Shown in pieces: positions 1-5,953 of a stretch of DNA of 7,722 nucleotides (position 1 is the first letter of the stretch; the number at the start of each line of letters is the position of its first letter). The position numbers and the translations under genes were made by a program. A model generated the notes under the pieces. It had not been told where the DNA came from, did no database searches, and worked only from the letters and a program-made list of their open reading frames with translations. Source of the DNA: Chloroflexaceae bacterium (lineage in GTDB: Bacteria > Chloroflexota > Chloroflexia > Chloroflexales > Chloroflexaceae); the NCBI GenBank assembly GCA_026417815.1, contig JAOACN010000160.1, positions 1 to 7,722 of the forward strand, written 5' to 3'.

Positions 1-2027
1 CGCCCCTGCTCTACTACGCCAAGCGTTCGTGGTACATCAAGACGACCGCCTTCAAAGATGACCTGGTGGCCAACAACCAGCAGATCCACTGGGTGCCCGA
101 GCATATCCGCGATGGGCGCTTCGGCAACTGGCTGGAGAACAACATTGACTGGGCCATCAGCCGCGAACGCTACTGGGGCACGCCCCTGCCGATCTGGACC
201 AGCGCCGACGGGAGCTACATGGAGTGCATCGGCAGCCTGGCCGAACTCGAAGCGAAGGTGGGCCGCTCCTTGCGCGACCTCGACCTGCACCGCCCCTACG
301 TGGACGAGATCACCTGGGAGGACCCGCAGCACGGCCCGATGCGCCGCATCCCCGACGTGGCCGACTGCTGGTACGACAGTGGCTCCATGCCGGTGGCCCA
401 GTGGCACTACCCGTTCGAGAACCAGGAACTGTTCGAGTCCGCCCATCCCGCCGATTATATCTGCGAGGCGGTGGACCAGACCCGCGGCTGGTTCTACACC
501 CTCCATGCCATCAGTACGCTGCTCTTCGACCGCCCGGCCTTCAACAACGTGATCTGCCTGGGGCACATCCTCGACGAGCACGGCATCAAGATGAGCAAGA
601 GCAAGGGCAACGTGATCCAGCCCGAGGAGGTGATTGACGCCTACGGGGTTGACGCGCTGCGCTGGTACCTTTTCGCCGCCGCCCCGCCCGGCAATCCGCG
701 CCGTTTTAGCCTGGGCCTGGTGAACGAGAGCCTGCGCAAGTTCCTGCTGACGCTGTGGAACACCTACAGCTTCTTCGTTACCTACGCCACCCTTGATGGG
801 TGGCGGCCCCCCGCCGAGGTGCTGCGCGCGGCGGCCAACGGCTCGGTCAGCGTCCCCACGCCGGAGGTGCGCGAGGCCCTGACGCCTACCGACCGCTGGG
901 CCCTGGCGGCCCTGAACGCCCTGGTGCGCGACGTGACCCGCAACTTCGAGGACTACGAGGTGTACCCCGCCGCTCGCGCCATCGAACAGTTCGTGGACGA
1001 GCTCTCCAACTGGTACGTGCGGCGCAACCGGCGGCGCTTCTGGAAGAGCGAGGCCGACGCCGACAAGCAGGCGGCCTATTTCACGCTCTACACCAGCCTG
1101 CTGACCCTCACCAGGCTGATCGCGCCCTTCACACCCTTCGTCGCCGAAGAGGTATACCGCAACCTCACCGGTCAGGCCGGGGGCGTGCAAATGGACAATG
1201 TGCCCGACAGTGTGCATCTCGCCCGCTGGCCCACGGTGAACACCGACTTCCTCGACGAACAGCTCGTGGCCGATACCGAGGCCCTGCTGGCCGCGGTCTC
1301 GCTGGGGCGCGCCGCGCGGAAGAACGCCGGCCTCAAAGTGCGCCAGCCCCTCAGCGAGTTGTGGCTGCGCGCCAGCAGTCCCGCGGTGACCGAGGGGGTG
1401 CGGCGCTTCGAGGCCGACCTGCGCGATGAACTGAACGTCAAGGCGGTGCGCTACCTCGATGCTTCGTCGGACATCGTGGAATACCGCTTCCGGCCCAACC
1501 TGCGGCTGGTGGGCAAGAAGTATGGCCGGCTGGTGCCGGCCCTCACCGAGGCCCTCAAGGCCCTGACGGGCGAACCTGCCCGCGCCGCCGCCCACGCCGT
1601 GGAGCAGGGGCAACCCGTGCGCCTCGCGGTGGACGGCCAGGAGCTTGAATTGCTGCCCGAGGAGGTGCTGGTGGAGAGCAGCGCCCCTGCGGGGTACGCC
1701 GTGGCCGAGGGTGACGGGCTGATCGTCGCCCTTAACACCACCGTGACGCCCGAACTGCGCCTTGAAGGGGCCGCGCGCGACCTGGTGCGTAACGTGCAGG
1801 ACGCGCGCAAGAGCGCCGGCCTGGCCATCGCCGACCGCATCGCGCTCTACGTGAGCAGCGAGAGCGAAGCTGCCCTGCTCGAGCAGACCCTGTCCGTGTG
1901 GGGCGAGTACGTGCGGAACGAGACCCTGGCGGCGCAACTGGTCGTCGCGCCACCCCCGGCGGAGGCCCATGTCGAGACGGTGGAGTTCGGCGACGCCGAG
2001 GCGACCATCGGGGTGGTGAAGGTGTAG
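1..2027 (+). CDS. ileS: Isoleucyl-tRNA synthetase, C-terminal two-thirds (5' end outside window)
   Basis: Charges tRNA-Ile with isoleucine in the cytoplasm (class Ia aminoacyl-tRNA synthetase). The first complete codon is at base 3, and 674 residues are visible; the HIGH motif and most of the editing domain lie upstream. Seen: NIDWAISRERYWGTPLPIW near window residues 48-66; WYDSGSMP; DQTRGWFY at 158-165; the class I KMSKS loop in KMSKSKGN at bases 588-611. A helical anticodon-binding region follows (NWYVRRNRRRFW), then a C-terminal part with ARKNAGLKVRQPL and DLVRNVQDARKSAGL. The last ~470 residues contain no cysteine, so there is no C-terminal zinc finger as in the E. coli enzyme. Together with the DUF5915-like tail, this fits the eukaryote-like type 2 IleRS, the class known for mupirocin tolerance (family knowledge; the tolerance is inferred). 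Stop TAG at 2025-2027. The reading frame is uninterrupted, so the truncation is only the window edge. Confidence 0.97.
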   Translation, partial: PLLYYAKRSWYIKTTAFKDDLVANNQQIHWVPEHIRDGRFGNWLENNIDWAISRERYWGTPLPIWTSADGSYMECIGSLAELEAKVGRSLRDLDLHRPYVDEITWEDPQHGPMRRIPDVADCWYDSGSMPVAQWHYPFENQELFESAHPADYICEAVDQTRGWFYTLHAISTLLFDRPAFNNVICLGHILDEHGIKMSKSKGNVIQPEEVIDAYGVDALRWYLFAAAPPGNPRRFSLGLVNESLRKFLLTLWNTYSFFVTYATLDGWRPPAEVLRAAANGSVSVPTPEVREALTPTDRWALAALNALVRDVTRNFEDYEVYPAARAIEQFVDELSNWYVRRNRRRFWKSEADADKQAAYFTLYTSLLTLTRLIAPFTPFVAEEVYRNLTGQAGGVQMDNVPDSVHLARWPTVNTDFLDEQLVADTEALLAAVSLGRAARKNAGLKVRQPLSELWLRASSPAVTEGVRRFEADLRDELNVKAVRYLDASSDIVEYRFRPNLRLVGKKYGRLVPALTEALKALTGEPARAAAHAVEQGQPVRLAVDGQELELLPEEVLVESSAPAGYAVAEGDGLIVALNTTVTPELRLEGAARDLVRNVQDARKSAGLAIADRIALYVSSESEAALLEQTLSVWGEYVRNETLAAQLVVAPPPAEAHVETVEFGDAEATIGVVKV

Positions 2028-2050
2028 GACCGGGGTTCGTTGCAAGGGGA

Positions 2051-2097
2051 GGTTCGGAGGGGCGAAGGCCCTCCGAACCCTCCTCCCGAACCCTCCT
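2051..2097. repeat. Palindrome plus 12-nt tandem direct repeat downstream of ileS
   Basis: GGTTCGGAGGG (2051-2061) pairs perfectly with CCCTCCGAACC (2069-2079), an 11-bp stem with a 7-nt loop. The right arm overlaps the first copy of a 12-nt direct repeat, CCGAACCCTCCT, at 2073-2084 and 2086-2097 (period 13), so the left arm could pair with either copy. It lies 24 bases after the ileS stop. No T-run follows, so it is not a classical intrinsic terminator. It could protect the 3' end or belong to the GC-rich palindromic family seen at 4129 and 4198, which has the same GGAGGG...CCCTCC stem followed by ACCCTCC. Confidence 0.75.
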
Positions 2098-2130
2098 GCC
2101 GGCGCCCTGCAAAGCCCCTGTGGTGGGGTC

Positions 2131-2135
2131 AGGAG
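2131..2135 (+). promoter_or_regulatory. Ribosome binding site that sets the start of the beta-sandwich gene
   Basis: AGGAG lies 5 bases before ATG 2141. It excludes the 81-codon longer reading, which would overlap ileS, and makes the in-frame GTG at 2135 unlikely because that codon overlaps the site. Confidence 0.75.
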
Positions 2136-2140
2136 TGACC

Positions 2141-2920
2141 ATGACCAGCGTGCTGGAAGGCATGGCCCGCGGAGCGCCGCCGTGGCGTCATCTGCTCATT
2201 CGCCAGGGCCGGTGCGAGACGGCGCCCGGCGCGCTTCGGTTGATCGTTGAGGAGGCCACGGCCCGGGGCCTGGCCTACTCCGACGCGCAGATTGACGATT
2301 ACCAGGCCGGGCCTGGTCCGCGCTTCATCCGCCGCCCGCCGTTGCGGCTGCGGGTGCGGGCGCGGTTTTCGCACCCCGAGGGCGGCCTGCGCGGCACGGC
2401 GGGCTTTGGCTTCTGGAACTACCCGATCGCCTGGCCGTTGCGCCTGCCGCGGGCGATCTGGTTCTTCTACGCCTCCCCGCCGAATGACATGCCCCTGGCC
2501 CTGGGTGTGCCGGGGCGCGGCTGGAAGGCGGCAGTGATTGACGCCACGCGCCCGCGCGCCCTGGCCCTGCTGCCCCTGGCCCCGGTACTGGCGCCCCTCT
2601 TCAACCTGCCGCCCCTGTACCGCGGGTGGTACCCGCTGGTCCAGCGCGCCCTGGGCGTGGCCGAGGCGCCGGCCCGCGCTCCGATGGAGGAGTGGCGCGA
2701 GTACGTCATCGAATGGGGGCCGCGCGTGAGCCGTTTCCTCGTAGACGGGCGCGTGGTGCTCTCCGACGCGCCCTCGCCGCGGGGCCCCCTGTGCTTCGTG
2801 ACCTGGGTGGATAACCAGTACCTGATCGCCACGCCCCGGGGTCGGGTGCGCTGGGGGGTGCTCGATGTTCCGGGCGCGCAGTGGCTGGAACTGGCCGGCG
2901 TATGGATCGAGGCGCTGTGA
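2141..2920 (+). CDS. Concanavalin A/GH16-like beta-sandwich protein, probably non-catalytic
   Basis: 259 residues, function unknown. ATG 2141 is chosen because AGGAG (2131-2135) sits 5 bases ahead of it; an in-frame GTG at 2135 overlaps that site, and the longer open frame from 1898 runs inside ileS. The C-terminal half has the signature of the concanavalin A-like glucanase fold: WREYVIEWGPRVSRFLVDGRVV at about 185-206 resembles the GH16 'Y.IEW....I.FYVDG' strand pair, followed by a short loop and LCFVTWVDNQY (217-227). The first half shows alternating beta-strand sequence with aromatic residues (GTAGFGFWNYP, 85-95; AIWFFYASPPNDMP, 105-118). I do not see the GH16 catalytic ExDxxE motif, so a binding or structural role is more likely than glycoside hydrolysis. 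Residues 138-160 are a Pro/Leu-rich hydrophobic insertion. There is no signal peptide. The gene follows ileS by 113 bases and converges on oleA. Confidence 0.8.
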   Translation: MTSVLEGMARGAPPWRHLLIRQGRCETAPGALRLIVEEATARGLAYSDAQIDDYQAGPGPRFIRRPPLRLRVRARFSHPEGGLRGTAGFGFWNYPIAWPLRLPRAIWFFYASPPNDMPLALGVPGRGWKAAVIDATRPRALALLPLAPVLAPLFNLPPLYRGWYPLVQRALGVAEAPARAPMEEWREYVIEWGPRVSRFLVDGRVVLSDAPSPRGPLCFVTWVDNQYLIATPRGRVRWGVLDVPGAQWLELAGVWIEAL

Positions 2921-2962
2921 CGGGCTGGCCCGGCCACCGCGCTCCCCGTTACCTCTACGGGC

Positions 2963-2992
2963 GGGGGGGTAGGGGGGTAGGGGGGTAGGGGG
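2963..2992 (+). repeat. G-tract tandem repeat, potential G-quadruplex
   Basis: Four runs of 7, 6, 6 and 5 guanines are separated only by TA (2963-2969, 2972-2977, 2980-2985, 2988-2992). This meets the usual criterion for an intramolecular G-quadruplex with very short loops. It lies between convergent stop codons (2920 and 3030) and would be G-rich in RNA from the left gene and C-rich in RNA from oleA. It is a simple tandem repeat of TAGGGGGG, so copy number may vary by slippage. Confidence 0.8.
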
Positions 2993-3014
2993 AAACCAGG
3001 TTCCCCCCTACCCC
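2981..3014. terminator. Long stem-loop between convergent genes, candidate bidirectional transcription barrier
   Basis: The left arm 2982-2994 (GGGG-TA-GGGGG-AA) pairs with the right arm 3001-3014 (TT-CCCCC-c-TA-CCCC), leaving one bulged C at 3008 and a 6-nt loop (2995-3000). The stop codons of both flanking genes face it. Neither side has a T-run, so Rho-independent release is uncertain. The left arm uses the last two G-runs of the G-tract, so hairpin and quadruplex are mutually exclusive. Confidence 0.6.
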
Positions 3015-3029
3015 TGTCCAGGGGTGGTA

Positions 3030-4049
3030 CTACCAGGTCACACTCATCATCGAACAGTTCAGCCCCGAACCGATACCCAGCAACCCCACGTGGTCGCCGG
3101 GCTGAAGCCGGCCGGCCTCGTCCGCCTGGGCCAGACTGATCGGCAGCGCCGCCGGGCCGATGTTGCCCAGCACGGGGAAGTTCAGGTAAAGCTTGGAGGG
3201 GGTGATCCCGATCGCCTCGGCCACGGCGGCCATGTGCCGCGCGCCGACCTGGTGGGGAGCGTAGAGCGCGATCTGCTCGTCGCTCCAGTCTGGCAACTGC
3301 TCCTGGGCCAGTTGCCAGGTCTCGGCGGCGAGTTTGACCCCGGCCACCAGCAGGGCGCTGGCATCGGTCTTCATGTAATCGGGCATGCCGACGCACAGCT
3401 CGTTGTGCTCCGTTGCAGCCAGTGAAACGACGCCGTTGAGCTTGTGGCCCTGCTTTGAAACCCGCCTGTGGGCCAGCACCATGGCCGCGGCGCCCGAGCC
3501 AAGGGTGAGGGTGGCAAAATTGTCGCGGAACTCCTGGAGGGTGGTTTCGGGGCGCTGGAGGCGGCGGATGGTGCTCATCACCGCGTCCTGCGAGCCTTCG
3601 CCGTTGACGATCAAGGCGTAATCAATCTCGCCCGACTCGATCATCAGGGCGGCGATGTACATGCCGTTCAGAAAGCCCAGGCAGGCATTGCGCACGTCGT
3701 AGTTGATCGCCCGGGGCGCGAGACCCAGATTGCGGTGCACGAAACAGGCCGTCGAGGGTTCGAGGTAATCCTGGCACACGGAGGTATTGATCACGATCCC
3801 GATCTGCGCCGGATCAATATCGGCAGCCGCGATTGCCTTGCGCGCCGCCAGCGTCGCCACGGCGCTGGGCAGCGTTCCTGCGTCCCAGAAGCGCCGCTCG
3901 CGGATCCCCGAGAGTTGTTCCAGCCGCCCCCGGGGAATGCCGAGACGCTGCATCGTCTCGCTAATCTGATCCTCCAGCCAGTCCGAGCTAATACGATGCG
4001 GCGCCAGTTCGTAGCCCAGGGCCTCGATCGCGACGTTCTGAAAGAGCAC
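3030..4049 (-). CDS. oleA: OleA-type thiolase (acyl-CoA head-to-head condensing enzyme, FabH/KAS III superfamily)
   Basis: 339 residues. OleA joins two long-chain acyl-CoAs by non-decarboxylative Claisen condensation to a beta-keto acid, the first step of long-chain olefin synthesis (OleABCD). Seen: nucleophile Cys123 in VRNACLGFLNG, His266 in APHQVG, Asn296 in FPVLGNIGPA, and Glu97 in DYLEPSTAC. These align with Cys143, His285, Asn315 and Glu117 of Xanthomonas OleA at a constant offset of 19-20. The glutamate, which activates the second substrate in OleA, separates it from ordinary FabH. The C-terminal GIGSGLNCSMMSVTW is also family-typical. GTG 4049 is chosen because GGGAGG (4060-4055) precedes it by 5-6 bases and the length then matches the ~338 residues of OleA; an ATG at 4106 would add 19 residues with no family resemblance. 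Monocistronic; no oleB, oleC or oleD is in view. A different acyl-CoA beta-ketothiolase role is the main alternative. Confidence 0.88.
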   Translation of the reverse strand: MLFQNVAIEALGYELAPHRISSDWLEDQISETMQRLGIPRGRLEQLSGIRERRFWDAGTLPSAVATLAARKAIAAADIDPAQIGIVINTSVCQDYLEPSTACFVHRNLGLAPRAINYDVRNACLGFLNGMYIAALMIESGEIDYALIVNGEGSQDAVMSTIRRLQRPETTLQEFRDNFATLTLGSGAAAMVLAHRRVSKQGHKLNGVVSLAATEHNELCVGMPDYMKTDASALLVAGVKLAAETWQLAQEQLPDWSDEQIALYAPHQVGARHMAAVAEAIGITPSKLYLNFPVLGNIGPAALPISLAQADEAGRLQPGDHVGLLGIGSGLNCSMMSVTW

Positions 4050-4054
4050 GCCAG

Positions 4055-4060
4055 ACCTCC
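4055..4060 (-). promoter_or_regulatory. Ribosome binding site supporting the GTG start of oleA
   Basis: On the minus strand GGGAGG(T) precedes GTG 4049-4047 by about 5 bases. The upstream in-frame ATG at 4106 lies inside a perfect-hairpin region and has no comparable site. Confidence 0.75.
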
Positions 4061-4082
4061 CACTCAGTAAGCGATGCGACAC

Positions 4083-4103
4083 TTGTGCGGCTGCGCCGCA
4101 CAA
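4083..4103. repeat. Perfect 9-bp stem-loop in the presumed oleA leader
   Basis: TTGTGCGGC (4083-4091), TGC loop (4092-4094), GCCGCACAA (4095-4103). It lies 34 bases upstream of the oleA GTG. If oleA is transcribed from the divergent spacer, the hairpin is in its 5' untranslated RNA. No T-run follows on the minus strand (next bases AGTGTCGC). Its role is unknown; it could be a leader structure or a stray palindromic repeat. Confidence 0.65.
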
Positions 4104-4128
4104 CACGGTGATGAAATCGATGTCTTAT

Positions 4129-4163
4129 GGGAGGGCGCAGCCCTCCCAGACCCTCCCGCGCGG
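4129..4163. repeat. GC-rich palindromic repeat, copy B
   Basis: GGGAGGGC (4129-4136), GCA loop, GCCCTCCC (4140-4147), then AGACCCTCCCGCGCGGG. It is nearly identical to the copy starting 69 bases downstream at 4198. This looks like an interspersed palindromic element of the REP type and carries no open frame. Confidence 0.8.
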
Positions 4164-4197
4164 GACGGCTGTGTCCCCGGGGGGAAAAGCGGTTCCT

Positions 4198-4233
4198 GGG
4201 AGGGCGCAGCCCTCCCGGACCTTCCCGCGCAGG
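4198..4233. repeat. GC-rich palindromic repeat, copy C
   Basis: GGGAGGGC (4198-4205), GCA loop, GCCCTCCC (4209-4216), then GGACCTTCCCGCGCAGGG. It differs from copy B by a few substitutions in the tail (AGACCC to GGACCT), while stem and loop are identical, so the stem-loop is the conserved part. Confidence 0.8.
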
Positions 4234-4258
4234 GCCACTGTTATTACTGTACCACAAG

Positions 4259-4272
4259 GTTACGGCTGTAAC
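4259..4272. promoter_or_regulatory. Short inverted repeat in the divergent promoter region, possible operator
   Basis: GTTAC (4259-4263), GGCT spacer, GTAAC (4268-4272). It sits just upstream of the + strand -10 candidate, where a regulator could affect both directions. Such a short palindrome can occur by chance. Confidence 0.3.
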
Positions 4273-4284
4273 GGGGCACGGGTA

Positions 4285-4293
4285 TGGTAGAAT
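4285..4293 (+). promoter_or_regulatory. Candidate extended -10 promoter for the Yip1-like pair
   Basis: TGG-TAGAAT: an extended TGn followed by a 5/6 match to TATAAT at 4288-4293. The -35 is poor (CTGTAA at 4266-4271, 16-bp spacer), which is tolerated for extended -10 promoters. Predicted start of transcription is near 4300, giving a leader of about 90 nt to GTG 4392. Confidence 0.45.
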
Positions 4294-4391
4294 AGCCCGC
4301 GATTGTTCACCGTTCGGGCCATCGGTACGCGCAAGGTGGGGCCGGGCGCCCCCTGGCGCGGCGCATGGCCCGCCTGCCATCCAGGAGCGCC

Positions 4392-5135
4392 GTGGACTTC
4401 TTCACGACGATCTTCCGCCTGGCCCTTGGCGGACTGTTGCTCGACACCCGCGTGTATCGCGCCCAGCGCGAGTCGCCAACTGGCGTGCAGCGGGCGCTGC
4501 TGGTTGTCGTTCTGGTAGGGCTTCTCACCGGTCTGGCCGTCTGGATCGGCGACATCGGCGAGTACCTGACCCAGCCCGACCCCCAGGCCCTGCGCGACAC
4601 GCTCTACAACGGGCTGACCGCGATGCCCTGGTACGATCAGGTCGCGCAGGCCAATCCTGAGTTTGTCGTGGTATTCGAACAAATCTTCGCCGACCCGTCC
4701 AACTTTACGCTGACGGCCAACCCCCTGGTTGGCGCCCTGGGGATCGTGGTGACGCCGCTCGTCGGGATCGTCGGCTGGTTCCTTGGCGGATCAATCGTCC
4801 ATATCGCGGCCCGGGCCTTTGGGGGGGCGGCAAGCTACGCTCAGACCCTGGCCTGCACCGGCCTGGCTTCCGGCGTGAATCTGCTGGGCGTGGTCCAGAT
4901 CGTGCCCTATGCCGAGGCCTTTCCCGCTGGGCTCTGGCTCGCTACGACCTTGCTGGGGCTCCTGGCGACCTATGTTGCCGTGCGCGAGGCGCACGGATTG
5001 GCGCCGTGGCGCTCGTTCTGGGCGGTGTTGATTGGCCCATTGCTGCTGATTGCGGTGCTGGTCGCCCTGTACTGCTGTGTCGTGTTCGTCTTTGCGGGCG
5101 CGGTGGGAAGCCTCGTGGGGGGAGCCGGGCGATGA
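4392..5135 (+). CDS. Yip1-like polytopic membrane protein, first of a coupled pair
   Basis: 247 residues with GTG 4392 as start. AGGAG (4383-4387) lies 4 bases ahead, and the N-terminus then lines up with that of the next gene. ATG 4365 would add nine residues and has no ribosome site. Hydrophobic segments: about 34-54, 112-134, 155-172 (weaker), 180-197 and 207-238. A polar loop of roughly 55-110 lies between the first and second segments. The HIAAR-x-x-GG motif (137-144) recurs in the next protein (143-150). The short amphipathic N-terminus, then one segment, a soluble loop and a cluster of four segments, resembles bacterial Yip1-domain proteins, whose function in bacteria is not established. 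Stop TGA overlaps the next start codon. Low certainty on family, high certainty that it is a real membrane protein. Confidence 0.8.
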   Translation: MDFFTTIFRLALGGLLLDTRVYRAQRESPTGVQRALLVVVLVGLLTGLAVWIGDIGEYLTQPDPQALRDTLYNGLTAMPWYDQVAQANPEFVVVFEQIFADPSNFTLTANPLVGALGIVVTPLVGIVGWFLGGSIVHIAARAFGGAASYAQTLACTGLASGVNLLGVVQIVPYAEAFPAGLWLATTLLGLLATYVAVREAHGLAPWRSFWAVLIGPLLLIAVLVALYCCVVFVFAGAVGSLVGGAGR

Positions 5136-5866
5136 TCGAGCTATTTAACGGAGCGTTGACCCTCAACCAGCGGTTGTTGCTGGGGTTGCGCGAATCGCCC
5201 GACGTGGTGCGACGCGGGCTGACACTGGTGCTCTTCGTGGGACTGCTGGTCGGTGCGGTCAATGGAGCCAGCACGCTGCTCAACACCGCCACCACTGAAC
5301 GCACCGTAGCCACGGTGCGCGAGTTCGTTGAGGCGCAGAAGCGCCAGATTGCCCTGGGACCCAACGCCGACCAGTTGCAACCGCTGTTGCGCTTCGTCAA
5401 CGAGAATGAAGAGGCCTTCTACGCCCTGCTCCAGGATCTGCTCGAACTGCCAACCCCGTTGCCACGCCAGTTCGGGCAGGCCTTTCAGTGGCTGGCGACG
5501 ACGGTCAGCACGCCATTGAGCTACCTGAGTGGTCTGCTCCTGACGGTCATCTTCACCCACATCGCGGCCCGGCAACTGGGCGGCCAGGGCCATATCCAGC
5601 AAATGCTGGGACTGGGCGCCCTCTCGGTGGCGCCGCACGCTCTGGACGCGCTGACGTTCATTCCCGGTCTGGGACCTGTTCTGGGACTCATTGCCTGGGG
5701 GTGGGGGCTGGTCATTCTCGTTGTGGCCACCTCGGTGGCCCACCGTCTCGAAAGCACGCGGGCCATTCTGGCGGTGCTGCTCTACCCGGTGCTGCTGGGG
5801 TTGCTGGGCTTCTTACTCTTCTGCGGGCTGTTGTTTCTGGCGGTGGCCGTCGGGGCGCAGGGGTAA
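5132..5866 (+). CDS. Yip1-like polytopic membrane protein, second of a coupled pair
   Basis: 244 residues. ATG 5132 overlaps the upstream TGA in ATGA (5132-5135), and GGAG at 5121-5124 lies 7 bases ahead, so translation is probably coupled to the first gene. Hydrophobic segments: about 28-50, 127-146, 157-178 (weaker), 180-202 and 210-240. A larger polar loop, about 51-125, contains charged helical sequence (TVREFVEAQKRQ; NENEEAFYALLQDLLEL). HIAARQLGG at 143-151 matches HIAARAFGG of the upstream protein, and both follow it with a Gly/Leu-rich segment and a proline-containing turn. The two are therefore likely diverged tandem duplicates that may form a heteromer (inference). Stop TAA 5864-5866, followed by a perfect stem-loop and the convergent rho gene. 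Function unknown; a Yip1-type domain is the best guess. Confidence 0.8.
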   Translation: MIELFNGALTLNQRLLLGLRESPDVVRRGLTLVLFVGLLVGAVNGASTLLNTATTERTVATVREFVEAQKRQIALGPNADQLQPLLRFVNENEEAFYALLQDLLELPTPLPRQFGQAFQWLATTVSTPLSYLSGLLLTVIFTHIAARQLGGQGHIQQMLGLGALSVAPHALDALTFIPGLGPVLGLIAWGWGLVILVVATSVAHRLESTRAILAVLLYPVLLGLLGFLLFCGLLFLAVAVGAQG

Positions 5867-5916
5867 CGGGTCGAGGGGGGATGAGGCACATAAGGACCCT
5901 GCGTCCGGGGTTTCCA

Positions 5917-5945
5917 GTGGGCACAACCCGGAGGGTTGTGCCCAC
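5917..5945. terminator. Perfect 13-bp stem-loop between convergent genes
   Basis: GTGGGCACAACCC (5917-5929), GGA loop (5930-5932), GGGTTGTGCCCAC (5933-5945). It lies 50 bases after the second Yip1-like stop and 8 bases after the rho stop (reading the minus strand), where a bidirectional terminator is expected. Neither strand has a T-run, so it may instead block 3' exonucleases or be a palindromic repeat. Its GCACAA/TTGTGC core is shared with the stem at 4083-4103. Confidence 0.65.
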
Positions 5946-5953
5946 CGTTCACC

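Larger units (their letters stand above)
4050..4391. other. Divergent intergenic region between oleA and the Yip1-like pair
   Basis: 342 bases without a convincing gene; the open frames crossing it are repeat-driven or shadows. Leaving oleA it holds that gene's Shine-Dalgarno, a perfect stem-loop (4083-4103), two copies of a palindromic repeat, a relatively AT-rich stretch (about 4238-4262), an inverted repeat GTTAC-GGCT-GTAAC (4259-4272) and a + strand extended -10 element (4285-4293). Both promoters should lie in about 4235-4300. For oleA I found no hexamer pair with good spacing. Confidence 0.7.

Noticed and set aside
2467..3396. 309-codon minus-strand open frame across the convergent spacer
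   Set aside because: It overlaps the 3' end of oleA in another frame and the beta-sandwich gene antisense. It is Arg/Pro/Gly-rich and translates the G-tract, so it is a high-GC shadow.
4365..4391. ATG 4365 as the start of the first Yip1-like protein
   Set aside because: No Shine-Dalgarno precedes it, and the extra MARLPSRSA has no counterpart in the paired protein. GTG 4392 has AGGAG just upstream.
4127..4660. + strand frame running through the palindromic repeats into the first Yip1-like gene
   Set aside because: The apparent duplicated peptide (GGRSPP...PSRAG) is just the translated DNA repeat, and the rest is an out-of-frame shadow of the membrane protein gene.
5917..5945. Classical intrinsic terminator
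   Set aside because: The stem is strong, but neither strand has the T-run needed for Rho-independent release. It is kept only as a candidate bidirectional 3'-end structure.
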